From an uncultured Candidatus Melainabacteria bacterium (GTDB taxonomy: Bacteria > Cyanobacteriota > Vampirovibrionia > Gastranaerophilales > Gastranaerophilaceae), in assembly GCA_934693165.1 (NCBI GenBank), contig CAKUUX010000001.1, positions 62,001 to 126,000 of the forward strand: a DNA stretch of 64,000 bases, read 5' to 3'. Below the pieces are notes generated by a model, which ran no database searches, had not been told where the DNA came from, and worked only from the letters and a program-made list of their open reading frames with translations. Below, piece after piece: positions 41,605 to 49,646 of this stretch; the first letter of the stretch is position 1; each line of letters begins with the position of its first letter. Made by a program: the position numbers and the translations under genes.

Positions 41605-42702
41605 ATGTCTAAATTTTATACAGAAACAAAAATTTTGAAAGTTGAAGAACCTTTAGAACTTGATTGTGGAAAGTCTTTAAAGGAATACGAAATTGCGTAT
41701 GAAACTTATGGCGAATTAAATGAAGAAAAGAATAACTGCATACTGTTATTACATGCTTTAACTGGTGATGCGCATGCTGCAGGCTATCATAAAGGAGATA
41801 CGAAAGCTGGTTGGTGGGATAATATGGTAGGCAGTGGAAAAGCTTTTGATAGTGATAAATATTTTATTGTATGTTCAAATATGCTTGGTGGTTGTAGTGG
41901 AACAACTGGGCCAAATTCTATAAATCCTGATACTGGAAAACCTTATGGTTTGGATTTTCCTGTGATAACCTTTGAAGATGCAGTAAGAGTTCAGAAAAAA
42001 TTAATAGATTATTTAGGTGTTAAAAAATTAATTGTAGCAGGAGGCTCAATGGGTGGAATGCAGGCTATTGAATGGTCTGTTTCATATCCTGAAATGGTTA
42101 AGAAAACGATTGTTATTGCTTCTACTTCAAGACTTTCGGCACAGGCAATTGCTTTTAATGCTGTTGGTCGAAATGCGATTTTGTCTGATAGTAATTTTAA
42201 TCATGGTAGTTATTACGAAGGTAAAATGCCTGAAAAGGGCTTAGCTATTGCAAGAATGATAGGACACATTACGTATCTGTCTGAAGGTTCTATGCACAAT
42301 AAATTTGCAAGAAACTTGCAGGATAAGGATAAACTTGATTTTGATTTTAACGTAGAGTTTCAGGTGGAAAGCTATTTACAACATCAAGGGCAAGTTTTTG
42401 TAGACAGATTTGATGCGAATAGTTATTTATATATTACAAAAGCATGCGATTATTATGATGTTGCGTTGAAATACGGTTCTTTAGAAAAAGCTTTTGAACA
42501 CATAAATTCTAAATTTTTGATAATTTCTTTTTCATCAGATTGGTTGTTCCCATCTTGTCAGGCAAAAGAAATTGTAAAAGCTTTGGTAAAAAATGGAAAA
42601 GAAGTTTCATATTTAGAAATCCAATCGAATGCAGGACATGACGCATTTTTATTAGAATTTGAAAAACAAACGAAAGTTGTCAAAAGTTTCTTAAATGCCT
42701 AA
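41605..42702 (+). CDS. metX: Homoserine O-acetyltransferase
   Basis: 365 aa from the ATG at 41605, selected because AAGGA lies 7 bases upstream; an in-frame ATG 36 bases earlier falls on the promoter. It is an alpha/beta hydrolase of the MetX family: G-D-A-H-A-A-G near 53, the nucleophile elbow G-G-S-M-G-G-M near 145, and a C-terminal S-S-D-W-L-F-P plus A-G-H-D-A-F-L-L-E for the Asp and His. It acetylates homoserine (or succinylates it in some members) in methionine synthesis. The extended -10 TGC-TACAAT at 41578 is a good promoter. No other methionine gene is in the window. Confidence 0.93.
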   Translation: MSKFYTETKILKVEEPLELDCGKSLKEYEIAYETYGELNEEKNNCILLLHALTGDAHAAGYHKGDTKAGWWDNMVGSGKAFDSDKYFIVCSNMLGGCSGTTGPNSINPDTGKPYGLDFPVITFEDAVRVQKKLIDYLGVKKLIVAGGSMGGMQAIEWSVSYPEMVKKTIVIASTSRLSAQAIAFNAVGRNAILSDSNFNHGSYYEGKMPEKGLAIARMIGHITYLSEGSMHNKFARNLQDKDKLDFDFNVEFQVESYLQHQGQVFVDRFDANSYLYITKACDYYDVALKYGSLEKAFEHINSKFLIISFSSDWLFPSCQAKEIVKALVKNGKEVSYLEIQSNAGHDAFLLEFEKQTKVVKSFLNA

Positions 42703-43033
42703 TTTTATTGATTTTTAGATTTGTGTAACAAAACGTTAACGAAAATTTTTATGAATGTTAGAAAGAAAAATTCATGTGGCATATAATGTATATAACTTTA
42801 TAATTGTCCAATGACGTTATATTAAACTGCAATATAACAATACCGTATGGATTCGGTATAAGCGCATTAAGAAAGGAGTTAAATTTATGGCAATTGATTC
42901 AAAGATGGGTATTCCCTGAATAATTCCTTAGGACAGTAGTAGAAGTTACTATATCTCGTTCATACAGAGAATAAACGTATGAGAAAATAATTACAAGGAC
43001 GTAAACAGAAGAAACGAAAAGGAGATCAAACTT
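42703..43033 (+). promoter_or_regulatory. Long leader region of the flagellin array
   Basis: 331 bases between metX and the first flagellin. TATAAT at 42782-42787 is the only good -10, and no sigma-28 box (TAAA-N15-GCCGATAA) is recognisable. Two hairpins follow: GTTATATT/AATATAAC (42816-42823 with 42831-42838) and ATACCG/CGGTAT (42840-42845 with 42854-42859). Then comes AAAGGAG and a mini-ORF (42887-42919), about 100 bases before the flagellin ribosome site. The layout suggests regulation in the leader. Confidence 0.5.
42887..42919 (+). CDS. Possible 10-residue leader peptide
   Basis: ATG-GCA-ATT-GAT, reading M-A-I-D-S-K-M-G-I-P then TGA, sits seven bases after a very good GAAAGGAG site. Its first three residues match the flagellins (M-A-I). 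It may be a translated leader peptide controlling the flagellin genes, or the relic of a decayed flagellin start. There is no protein evidence, only the strong ribosome site and position. Confidence 0.35.
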   Translation: MAIDSKMGIP

Positions 43034-44149
43034 ATGGCTATTACAATCAACACAAACGTTGCATCGTTAGTTGCCCAAAAATCATTGAACAATGCGACAT
43101 CAAAAATGAACACAGCGATGGAAAGATTATCAACAGGTTTGAGAATCAATTCATCAAAAGATGATGCAGCAGGTAGTGCAGTAGCAACAAAATTAAATTA
43201 TAAAATTAATTCTCTAGCTGTAGCTGGTGACAATGCTCAAATGGGCTCTTCACTTTTAGATACAGAAGAAGGAACATTAGACGTAATCCAATCAAATATG
43301 ACACGTATCAGAGATTTGACTGAACAAGCAGCGAATGGTACTTACGGTGAAGATGCAATGACAGCAATTAAATCAGAAATTGCAGGACGTCTTGCAGAAG
43401 TAACACGTATTGCTGGTACAACTGAATTTAATGGTAAAAAATTATTAGACGGTTCAATGGATAATGGTATCAACCTACAAGTTGGTATTACATCAGGTGA
43501 TGACTCAGTAATCAATTTACAAGGTTCATTATTTGCATCTGCAACTGCTGAAGAATTACTAGGTGAATATGCAATTAAAGGCAACGGAGACGGAGCTACA
43601 TCAGATGAAGCTACTGCAAATGTTGTTACATTTGAGGGAAAAACTGTAGCTGATACAGGTGCAGATAAACTTGCAAGAATTGGTAATGATTATTATACTA
43701 ATACTGATGGTAAATTAGTTGCAATTACTGATAAAGGTGAGTTAGAAAAAGCTAAAGCAGATTATGAAACTGCTCAAAAAGCTGGTGCTTTAAAGAATAC
43801 AAATACTGAATTCTATTTTGGTACTGATAAAAATGCAGTTAAAAACCTTGATGAAATTTTCAGAAATGACGTAACAGCAAGAGCATTCTTAGATAATATT
43901 GATAAAGCTTTAGCTGACGTAACAGATAGAAAAACAGAAATCGGTGCTGCTCAACAAAGAATTTCTTCTGCAATGGAAGTTACTAACGTTATGTCTACAA
44001 ACTTAACATCTGCAAAATCATTAATTGAAGATGCTGATATTGCTGAAGAATCTTCTAATTACATTAAGAACCAAATTCTTCAACAAACAGCATCAAGCTT
44101 ACTTGCAACAGCAAACCAAAACCCATCAATTGCATTGAGTTTGATTTAG
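43034..44149 (+). CDS. fliC: Flagellin 1
   Basis: 371 aa. The N-terminal D0/D1 region (1-175) and C-terminal D1/D0 region (about 285-371) are typical flagellin: N-T-N-V-A-S-L, S-L-N-N-A, R-L-S-T-G-L-R-I-N-S-S-K-D-D-A-A-G and, at the end, I-L-Q-Q-T-A-S-S-L-L-A-T-A-N-Q. The R-I-R-D-L-T-E-Q-A segment corresponds to the region that TLR5 recognises in enteric flagellins. The middle (about 176-284) is variable and rich in charged residues. GGAGATCAAACTT precedes the ATG, a 5' flank shared with flagellin 4. Ser/Thr residues in the variable part are candidate Maf glycosylation sites. Confidence 0.97.
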   Translation: MAITINTNVASLVAQKSLNNATSKMNTAMERLSTGLRINSSKDDAAGSAVATKLNYKINSLAVAGDNAQMGSSLLDTEEGTLDVIQSNMTRIRDLTEQAANGTYGEDAMTAIKSEIAGRLAEVTRIAGTTEFNGKKLLDGSMDNGINLQVGITSGDDSVINLQGSLFASATAEELLGEYAIKGNGDGATSDEATANVVTFEGKTVADTGADKLARIGNDYYTNTDGKLVAITDKGELEKAKADYETAQKAGALKNTNTEFYFGTDKNAVKNLDEIFRNDVTARAFLDNIDKALADVTDRKTEIGAAQQRISSAMEVTNVMSTNLTSAKSLIEDADIAEESSNYIKNQILQQTASSLLATANQNPSIALSLI

Positions 44150-44477
44150 CGAAATTTCGGACTAGTGAGCGAAGCAATCTTTAACCTTTCACGAATACCC
44201 TCGCCCCCTTAAAAGGTGGGAGAGGGTAGGGTGAGGGGGAAGTTCTAAAAACCTTTATTAATCGCATTTATACCCCCGTCAAAATATATATTTTATTTTT
44301 TGTTCTCCCCCAAATAGATGAGATTATCTAAATACTTTTAAAGTTATTTTTAAACGAAACGATAATATGGACAAAAGGTAAATAAAGATGTATTGCGTAA
44401 GTATGGATTACGATTCGCAAGACATTTATTTTGCAAACCATAGTTATTACACATGAAATTTGAAAGGATTCAAAATT
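44150..44477 (+). repeat. Spacer with palindromic repeat element, copy 1
   Basis: The 3' flank (GCGAAATTTCGGACTAGTG and onward, 44150-44193) is nearly the same as the 3' flank of flagellin 3 (46912-46950). At 44197-44241 is a G/C-rich palindromic element, CCCTCGCCCCCTT, AAAA, AAGGTGGGAGAGGG, then TAGGGTGAGGGGG. It resembles dispersed repeats of the type CCCTCACCCTA...CCCTCTCCC found in many genomes. No gene is visible in the rest. Confidence 0.6.
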
Positions 44478-45623
44478 ATGGCTATTACGGTAAACACAAA
44501 TGTTGCGTCTTTGATCGCACAAAAATCTTTGAACAATGCAACATCAAAAATGAACACAGCGATGGAAAGATTATCAACAGGTTTGAAAATCAATTCCTCA
44601 AAAGATGATGCAGCAGGTTCAGCTGTATCAACAAAATTAGAATATAAAGTTAGTTCTTTAAATGTAGCTGGTGATAATGCGCAAATGGGCTCTTCACTTT
44701 TAGATACAGAAGAAGGAACATTAGACGTTATCCAATCAAATATGACTCGTATCAGAGATTTGACTGAACAAGCTTCCAATGGTACTTATGGTACAGACGC
44801 AATGACAGCAATTAAATCAGAAATTGCAGGTCGTTTAGCAGAAGTAACACGTATCGCAGGAACAACAGAATTCAATGGTAAAAGATTACTAGATGGCTCA
44901 ATGGATGCAGGTATCAACTTACAAGTTGGTATTATGTCAGGCGACGATTCAGTAATAAATCTAAAAGGTTCATTGTTCGCTTCAACAACAGCAGAATCAT
45001 TATTAGGTGATTATACAATCAAAGGTAATGGTGACGGAAAAACTGTTGCAAAAGGTGATACACCAACAGCAAATGTTGTAACCTATACTGGTGCAACAGC
45101 AGGTATTGACATCGCAAGAATTGGCAATGATTACTACAAAAATGAAGGTGGTAAATTAACTGCTCTAGCAGGTGATGATTTAACAAAAGCTAAAGCCGAC
45201 TATAAAACAGCTCTTGAAAATGGTGCAGAACTTACAAATGCAAATACTGAATTCTACTTTGAAAAAGCAGTAAATGATGGAAAAGGTGGCACAACACAAT
45301 CTAAAAATGCAGTAGATAACTTAGATGAAATCTTTAGAAATGACGCAACAGCTCAAGCATTCTTAGATAATTTGGATAGCGCATTAGCAAACGTAATTGA
45401 TAGAAAAACAGCAATTGGTGCTGCACAACAAAGAATAGCATCAGCAATGGAAGTAACAAATGTAATGTCAACAAACTTTACATCTGCAAACTCATTGATT
45501 AAAGACGCAGATATAGCAGAAGAATCATCAAGCTATATCAAGAACCAAATACTACAACAAACAGCATCAAGCTTACTTGCAACAGCAAATCAAAACCCAA
45601 GTATTGCGATGAGTTTGGTATAA
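44478..45623 (+). CDS. Flagellin 2
   Basis: 381 aa from the ATG at 44478 (M-A-I-T-V-N-T-N); six codons of open frame upstream contain the AAAGG site and are not coding. The conserved ends match flagellin 1, with the diagnostic V instead of I at position 5 and a K (G-L-K-I-N) at the D1 start. The variable middle differs and contains Lys/Gly-rich segments. Its 5' flank TTGAAAGGATTCAAAA is shared with flagellin 3, not with 1 and 4. Confidence 0.96.
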   Translation: MAITVNTNVASLIAQKSLNNATSKMNTAMERLSTGLKINSSKDDAAGSAVSTKLEYKVSSLNVAGDNAQMGSSLLDTEEGTLDVIQSNMTRIRDLTEQASNGTYGTDAMTAIKSEIAGRLAEVTRIAGTTEFNGKRLLDGSMDAGINLQVGIMSGDDSVINLKGSLFASTTAESLLGDYTIKGNGDGKTVAKGDTPTANVVTYTGATAGIDIARIGNDYYKNEGGKLTALAGDDLTKAKADYKTALENGAELTNANTEFYFEKAVNDGKGGTTQSKNAVDNLDEIFRNDATAQAFLDNLDSALANVIDRKTAIGAAQQRIASAMEVTNVMSTNFTSANSLIKDADIAEESSSYIKNQILQQTASSLLATANQNPSIAMSLV

Positions 45624-45738
45624 AAACTTTGTGATAGGAAATCGTGAGAGGCGAGACGGATTACTCGCCACTCACAATCACAAAAACAATAATCCAAAAG
45701 CCAATCACGGATAGAGTATTTGAAAGGATTCAAAAATA
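45624..45738 (+). repeat. Hairpin spacer between flagellins 2 and 3
   Basis: GTGAGAGGCGAG (45644-45655) pairs with CTCGCCACTCAC (45664-45675) with one A-A mismatch around an eight-base loop; outer GTGAT/ATCAC can extend it. No T-run follows, so it may be an RNA-stabilising or processing hairpin at the 3' end of flagellin 2. Confidence 0.5.
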
Positions 45739-46911
45739 ATGGCTATTACAGTAAACACAAATGTTGCATCGTTAATTGCACAAAAATCATTGAACAATGC
45801 AACAACAAAAATGAACACAGCAATGGAAAGATTATCAACAGGTTTGAGAATCAATTCATCAAAGGATGATGCAGCAGGTTCAGCTGTATCAACAAAATTA
45901 GAGTACAAGGTTAGCTCTTTGAATGTTGCAGGTGACAACGCGCAAATGGGTTCTTCATTGTTGGATACTGAAGAAGGCACATTGGATGTAATCCAATCAA
46001 ATATGCAACGTATCAGAGATTTAACTGAACAAGCAGCAAACGGTACTTATGGTACAGACGCAATGACAGCAATCAAATCAGAAATTGAAGGTCGTTTAGC
46101 AGAAGTAACACGTATCGCAGGAACAACAGAATTTAATGGTAAAAGATTACTAGATGGTTCAATGGATAATGGTATTAACTTACAACTTGGTATCACATCA
46201 GGTGATGATTCGGTAATCAATTTACAAGGTTCATTGTTTCAAGCAAGTGATGCAGAATCATTACTTGGCACATATTCAATTCAAGGTAATGGCGATGGTG
46301 CAATAGGACCAAGTCAAAATAAATCTGTAAAAGAGGCAACTGGTAACGTAGTTTTATTTTTAGGTGCTGATAATGAAACTTATGCAAAGATAGGTAATGA
46401 TTATTTTCATTCAACTGGAACTCCAGAAATTGATGGTGTAACTTATCGTGGCTTAGAAACAGTTTCAGCAGAAAAAGCGAAAGAGTTAGATGAACGTTTC
46501 CATGACGAAAACGCTACAAATATTAATAGAACAAATACTGGTTCAAAAGTTATTTTTGGAAATAAACCGGTCGGCGCTGTTGATTATACATACAAAACAA
46601 TGGATAATTTAGATGCTGTATTTACAAATGATACAACAGCAAGAGCTTTCTTGGATAACATTGACAAAGCATTGACAGATGTTACAGATAGAAAAACAGA
46701 AATTGGTGCAGCACAACAAAGAATTGCATCAGCAATGGAAGTAACAAATGTAATGTCAACAAACTTTACATCTGCAAACTCATTGATTAAAGACGCTGAT
46801 ATCGCTGAAGAATCTTCTAACTACATTAAGAACCAAATTCTTCAACAAACAGCATCAAGCTTACTTGCAACAGCAAACCAAAACCCATCAATTGCGATGA
46901 GTTTGGTGTAG
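45739..46911 (+). CDS. Flagellin 3
   Basis: 390 aa, the longest of the four. The ends are those of the other flagellins (M-A-I-T-V-N-T-N start and S-I-A-M-S-L-V end, as in flagellin 2). The variable middle (about 180-300) differs most and contains P-E-I-D-G-V-T-Y and R-F-H-D-E-N-A-T. It shares its 5' flank with flagellin 2 and its 3' flank with flagellin 1, as if assembled by recombination. Confidence 0.96.
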   Translation: MAITVNTNVASLIAQKSLNNATTKMNTAMERLSTGLRINSSKDDAAGSAVSTKLEYKVSSLNVAGDNAQMGSSLLDTEEGTLDVIQSNMQRIRDLTEQAANGTYGTDAMTAIKSEIEGRLAEVTRIAGTTEFNGKRLLDGSMDNGINLQLGITSGDDSVINLQGSLFQASDAESLLGTYSIQGNGDGAIGPSQNKSVKEATGNVVLFLGADNETYAKIGNDYFHSTGTPEIDGVTYRGLETVSAEKAKELDERFHDENATNINRTNTGSKVIFGNKPVGAVDYTYKTMDNLDAVFTNDTTARAFLDNIDKALTDVTDRKTEIGAAQQRIASAMEVTNVMSTNFTSANSLIKDADIAEESSNYIKNQILQQTASSLLATANQNPSIAMSLV

Positions 46912-47556
46912 CGAAATTTCGAACTGGTGAGCGAAGCAATCTTTGATTGCACAGGTGGAAAGAACAACAAAAATTTAACCTTTCACTTAAACCTTCGCCC
47001 CCCTAAAGGCGGGAGAGGGTAGGGTGAGGGGGATAATAAGAGAAATAAAGGAAACAAAAAGACACTAGAAATACTTATCACAAAAATATAGGACAATTAA
47101 ATAGACAATTGAATACATTGACAACTGAATAGAAAAAAGAAAAGAGGAAAAATCTTTAATTAACAAGCTTAACCCTCATTTGTCCTAACGGACATTTTCT
47201 CCCATTACATTGGGAGAAAGGTATCCCTCGCCCTAGAAAGGGAGAGGAAATTTATCAATACGAAGAAATGAGTATTAGATAAATTGGTGAGGGTTTTAAA
47301 TGATAATGAAAGACATCATCCTCCGAAAGAAAAGAAAAAAAGAAAGGAACTAGAAATTCAAAAAATACTTTAAGGCTGTTACGGTCAATTACACAAGGCA
47401 ACAAAAAAGGCAGATTAAGATTAAGAAAAACATTGACTGTTAGAGTGAAAAAATACAGCAAAGCTCGTAAATAAATAAAGGATTAATTTATTTACACAAT
47501 CACTAACTAGAAATAGTAGCAAAAGGATTAAATTAAATTGAAAGGAGATCAATCTT
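46912..47556 (+). repeat. Long spacer with repeat elements, copies 2 and 3
   Basis: 645 bases without a convincing gene. 46991-47033 repeats the element of 44197-44241 (ACCTTCGCCCCCCTAAAGG then GGGAGAGGGTAGGGTGAGGG). 47172-47247 holds a related palindrome (TTCTCCC-attacatt-GGGAGAAAGG, CCCTCGCCCT-AGAAA-GGGAGAGG). At 47298-47473 one frame is open for 55 codons and ends R-V-K-K-Y-S-K-A-R-K-stop, but it has no ATG, GTG or ribosome site where one would be needed. The last 30 bases hold the flagellin 4 ribosome site GAAAGGAG. Confidence 0.55.
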
Positions 47557-48657
47557 ATGGCTATTACAATTAACACAAACGTTGCATCACTTACAGCTCA
47601 AAAATCTTTGAACAATGCAACAACAAAAATGAACACAGCGATGGAAAGATTATCAACAGGTTTGAGAATCAATTCATCAAAGGATGATGCAGCAGGTTCA
47701 GCTGTATCAACAAAATTAGATTATAAAGTTAGTTCATTAGCTGTTGCAGGTGATAACGCTCAAATGGGTTCATCATTATTGGATACTGAAGAAGGAACAT
47801 TAGACGTAATCCAATCAAATATGACACGTATCAGAGATTTGACTGAACAAGCAGCGAATGGTACTTACGGTGAAGATGCAATGACAGCAATCAAATCAGA
47901 AATTGCAGGACGTCTTGCAGAAGTAACACGTATTGCTGGTACAACTGAATTCAATGGTAAAAGATTACTAGATGGTTCAATGGATAATGGTATCAACCTA
48001 CAAGTTGGTATCACATCAGGTGACGAAGCTGTAATTAATTTACAAGGTTCATTATTTGCATCTGCATCAGCTGAAGATTTGCTAGGTGACTATACAATTA
48101 AAGGTAATGGTGACGGAACAACTGTTGCTGCAGGTGAAAACCCAACTGCAAATGTAGTTGAAATTGATGATGGTGCTCAAGTAAGAGTAGGTGATACTTA
48201 CTTTGATAATGATGGTGGTAAATTAACAGTTGCAGCTGACCAAGCGGCAGCAAAAACAGCTTATGAAACAGCAAAAAAAGATGGTAAATTGAAAAATTCA
48301 AATACTGAATTCCACTTTGAAGATAAAGCTGGTTCTAAAAATGCAGTAGATAACCTAGATGCTATTTTTACAAATGACGTAACAGCAAGAGCATTCTTAG
48401 ACAATATCGATAAATCTTTAAATGACGTAACAGCAAGAAAGACAGAAATCGGTGCTGCTCAACAAAGAGTTTCATCAGCAATGGAAGTTACTAACGTAAT
48501 GTCAACTAACTTAACAGCTGCAAACTCATTGATTAAAGATGCTGACATCGCTGAAGAATCTTCTAACTACATTAAGAACCAAATTCTTCAACAAACTGCA
48601 TCAAGCTTGTTAGCTACAGCAAACCAAAACCCATCAATTGCATTGAGTTTGATTTAG
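47557..48657 (+). CDS. Flagellin 4
   Basis: 366 aa. It starts M-A-I-T-I-N-T-N and ends S-I-A-L-S-L-I, as in flagellin 1, and shares with it the ribosome-site block GGAGATCAA-CTT. The variable middle (about 180-275) is short and Ala/Asp/Lys-rich. The near-identity of the outer 350 bases with flagellin 1 at nucleotide level, against the changed middle, points to gene conversion. Confidence 0.96.
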   Translation: MAITINTNVASLTAQKSLNNATTKMNTAMERLSTGLRINSSKDDAAGSAVSTKLDYKVSSLAVAGDNAQMGSSLLDTEEGTLDVIQSNMTRIRDLTEQAANGTYGEDAMTAIKSEIAGRLAEVTRIAGTTEFNGKRLLDGSMDNGINLQVGITSGDEAVINLQGSLFASASAEDLLGDYTIKGNGDGTTVAAGENPTANVVEIDDGAQVRVGDTYFDNDGGKLTVAADQAAAKTAYETAKKDGKLKNSNTEFHFEDKAGSKNAVDNLDAIFTNDVTARAFLDNIDKSLNDVTARKTEIGAAQQRVSSAMEVTNVMSTNLTAANSLIKDADIAEESSNYIKNQILQQTASSLLATANQNPSIALSLI

Positions 48658-48676
48658 TTAAGGTTTTCGTAAGTGA

Positions 48677-48925
48677 GTAGTGGATAGGAATATCCACTAC
48701 CCACTACCCAAAACCAGTCATGCTGAACTCGTTTCAGCATCTGATAAATAAAATCTATGTCGTCCTGAGCTTGACTCAGGACCTCGATGGGACTCACAAG
48801 AATCATCAAGATTCTGAACAACTTAAAAATTAAATGTTCATAAAATTCACATAAATTTTTAAAGTTTTCAGAATGACATATATAAAATTATTTATTCTAT
48901 ATTTAGAGTCTGAAACGAGTTCAGA
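48677..48925 (+). repeat. Nested inverted-repeat (MITE/REP-like) element
   Basis: Just after flagellin 4, GTAGTGGATA pairs with TATCCACTAC (48677-48686 with 48691-48700, loop GGAA). Then CTGAACTCGTTTCAG (48723-48737) has an exact reverse complement, CTGAAACGAGTTCAG, at 48910-48924. These 15-base ends enclose about 170 bases with further palindromes: GTCCTGAG-cttga-CTCAGGAC (48762-48782) and AGAATC-atcaa-GATTCT near 48800. The element has no coding capacity. It looks like a small non-autonomous or REP-type element; no transposase is in the window. Confidence 0.6.
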
Positions 48926-49012
48926 TGATCTAAACTAATAAAACTTAATACGATTGTTGGTGTAGATTATTAAAAGATTAATAACTAAACTTAATCTAAT
49001 AGCCATAGTGAT

Positions 49013-49048
49013 TGCCGTGTTGGTTGTTACTAGGCGGCCAACATGGCA
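49013..49048. repeat. G/C-rich hairpin
   Basis: TGCCGTGTTGG (49013-49023) pairs with CCAACATGGCA (49038-49048), 11 pairs with one G-U, around a 14-base loop. It stands alone between the flagellin cluster and the terminator at 49085; its function is unknown. The rest of 48926-49084 shows nothing else. Confidence 0.45.
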
Positions 49049-49084
49049 CACTAAGCAAAATTTGAGTAAGATTATTTATAATCG

Positions 49085-49122
49085 AAAAGAAACCCTCAGT
49101 TAATACTGAGGGTTTCTTTTTA
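49085..49122. terminator. Bidirectional intrinsic terminator
   Basis: AGAAACCCTCAGT (49088-49100) pairs with ACTGAGGGTTTCT (49105-49117) around TAAT. CTTTTTATTTT follows on the plus strand and AAAAG/CTTTT flanks help on the minus. It ends the gene at 49136 (minus) and any transcript from the flagellin side. Confidence 0.85.
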
Positions 49123-49135
49123 TTTTAAAATTTTA

Positions 49136-49468
49136 TTATGCAAACAGGTCAATTCTTCTTTCTTGTTCTGTCATTTCAGATGCTTTTTTAGGTCCTGCAT
49201 TTTTTGCATTTGCTTTTGCTACATCTTCTGGAGTTTCACCCATTTCACGTGGTCTTGCACTTCTATAATCTGTATTAGGTGCTGTTGTATATGTGTCTTT
49301 ACCTCTTTTCATGACATCTTCTGGCTTTTCACCCATCTCACGTGGTCTATAATTATCGCCACCGTTTCGTTGAGCTTGTTGATACTTTTGGGCTTTTGCT
49401 ACATCAGCTGGAGTTTCGCCCATTTCTCTTCTATAAGTACTACCATAAGATTGAATACCTGTAAACAT
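49136..49468 (-). CDS. REMGE-repeat protein of unknown function
   Basis: 110 aa with an AAGGAG site. Three copies of a 13-residue unit occur: R-E-M-G-E-T-P-A-D-V-A-K-A (14-26), R-E-M-G-E-K-P-E-D-V-M-K-R (43-55) and R-E-M-G-E-T-P-E-D-V-A-K-A (74-86). The linkers are polar, rich in Gln, Asn, Tyr and Gly, and likely disordered. The Arg before each unit and the E-x2-E spacing would suit a repeated docking motif. There is no signal peptide or membrane segment. I know no family with this repeat. It is a single-gene unit next to the flagellins; a motility link is only positional. Confidence 0.65.
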   Translation of the reverse strand: MFTGIQSYGSTYRREMGETPADVAKAQKYQQAQRNGGDNYRPREMGEKPEDVMKRGKDTYTTAPNTDYRSARPREMGETPEDVAKANAKNAGPKKASEMTEQERRIDLFA

Positions 49469-49646
49469 AACCTAGTTCTCCTTATATTAATTTTCTACAC
49501 AAATATATACGAATATTTTCTACTACACACTTATGTATTATATAAGTCCCCTAAACCATGATAATTGCTCATGTTGAGGTAGTTTGTTAAGATATGTTAC
49601 GCATTACGCTCGCAATTCTGCTCGCTTTGCTCGTGCCTCTGCTCGC

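Noticed and set aside
42782..42800. Sigma-54 or sigma-28 promoter for flagellin
   Set aside because: TGGCATATAATG lacks the GC element of sigma-54, and no TAAA-N15-GCCGATAA is seen; a sigma-70-type TATAAT fits better.
47255..47461. Minus-strand 68-codon open frame between flagellins 3 and 4
   Set aside because: Low-complexity hydrophobic sequence without ribosome site, explained by A-rich plus-strand DNA.
47298..47473. Plus-strand basic open frame ending R-V-K-K-Y-S-K-A-R-K
   Set aside because: No usable start codon or ribosome site; at most a gene remnant.
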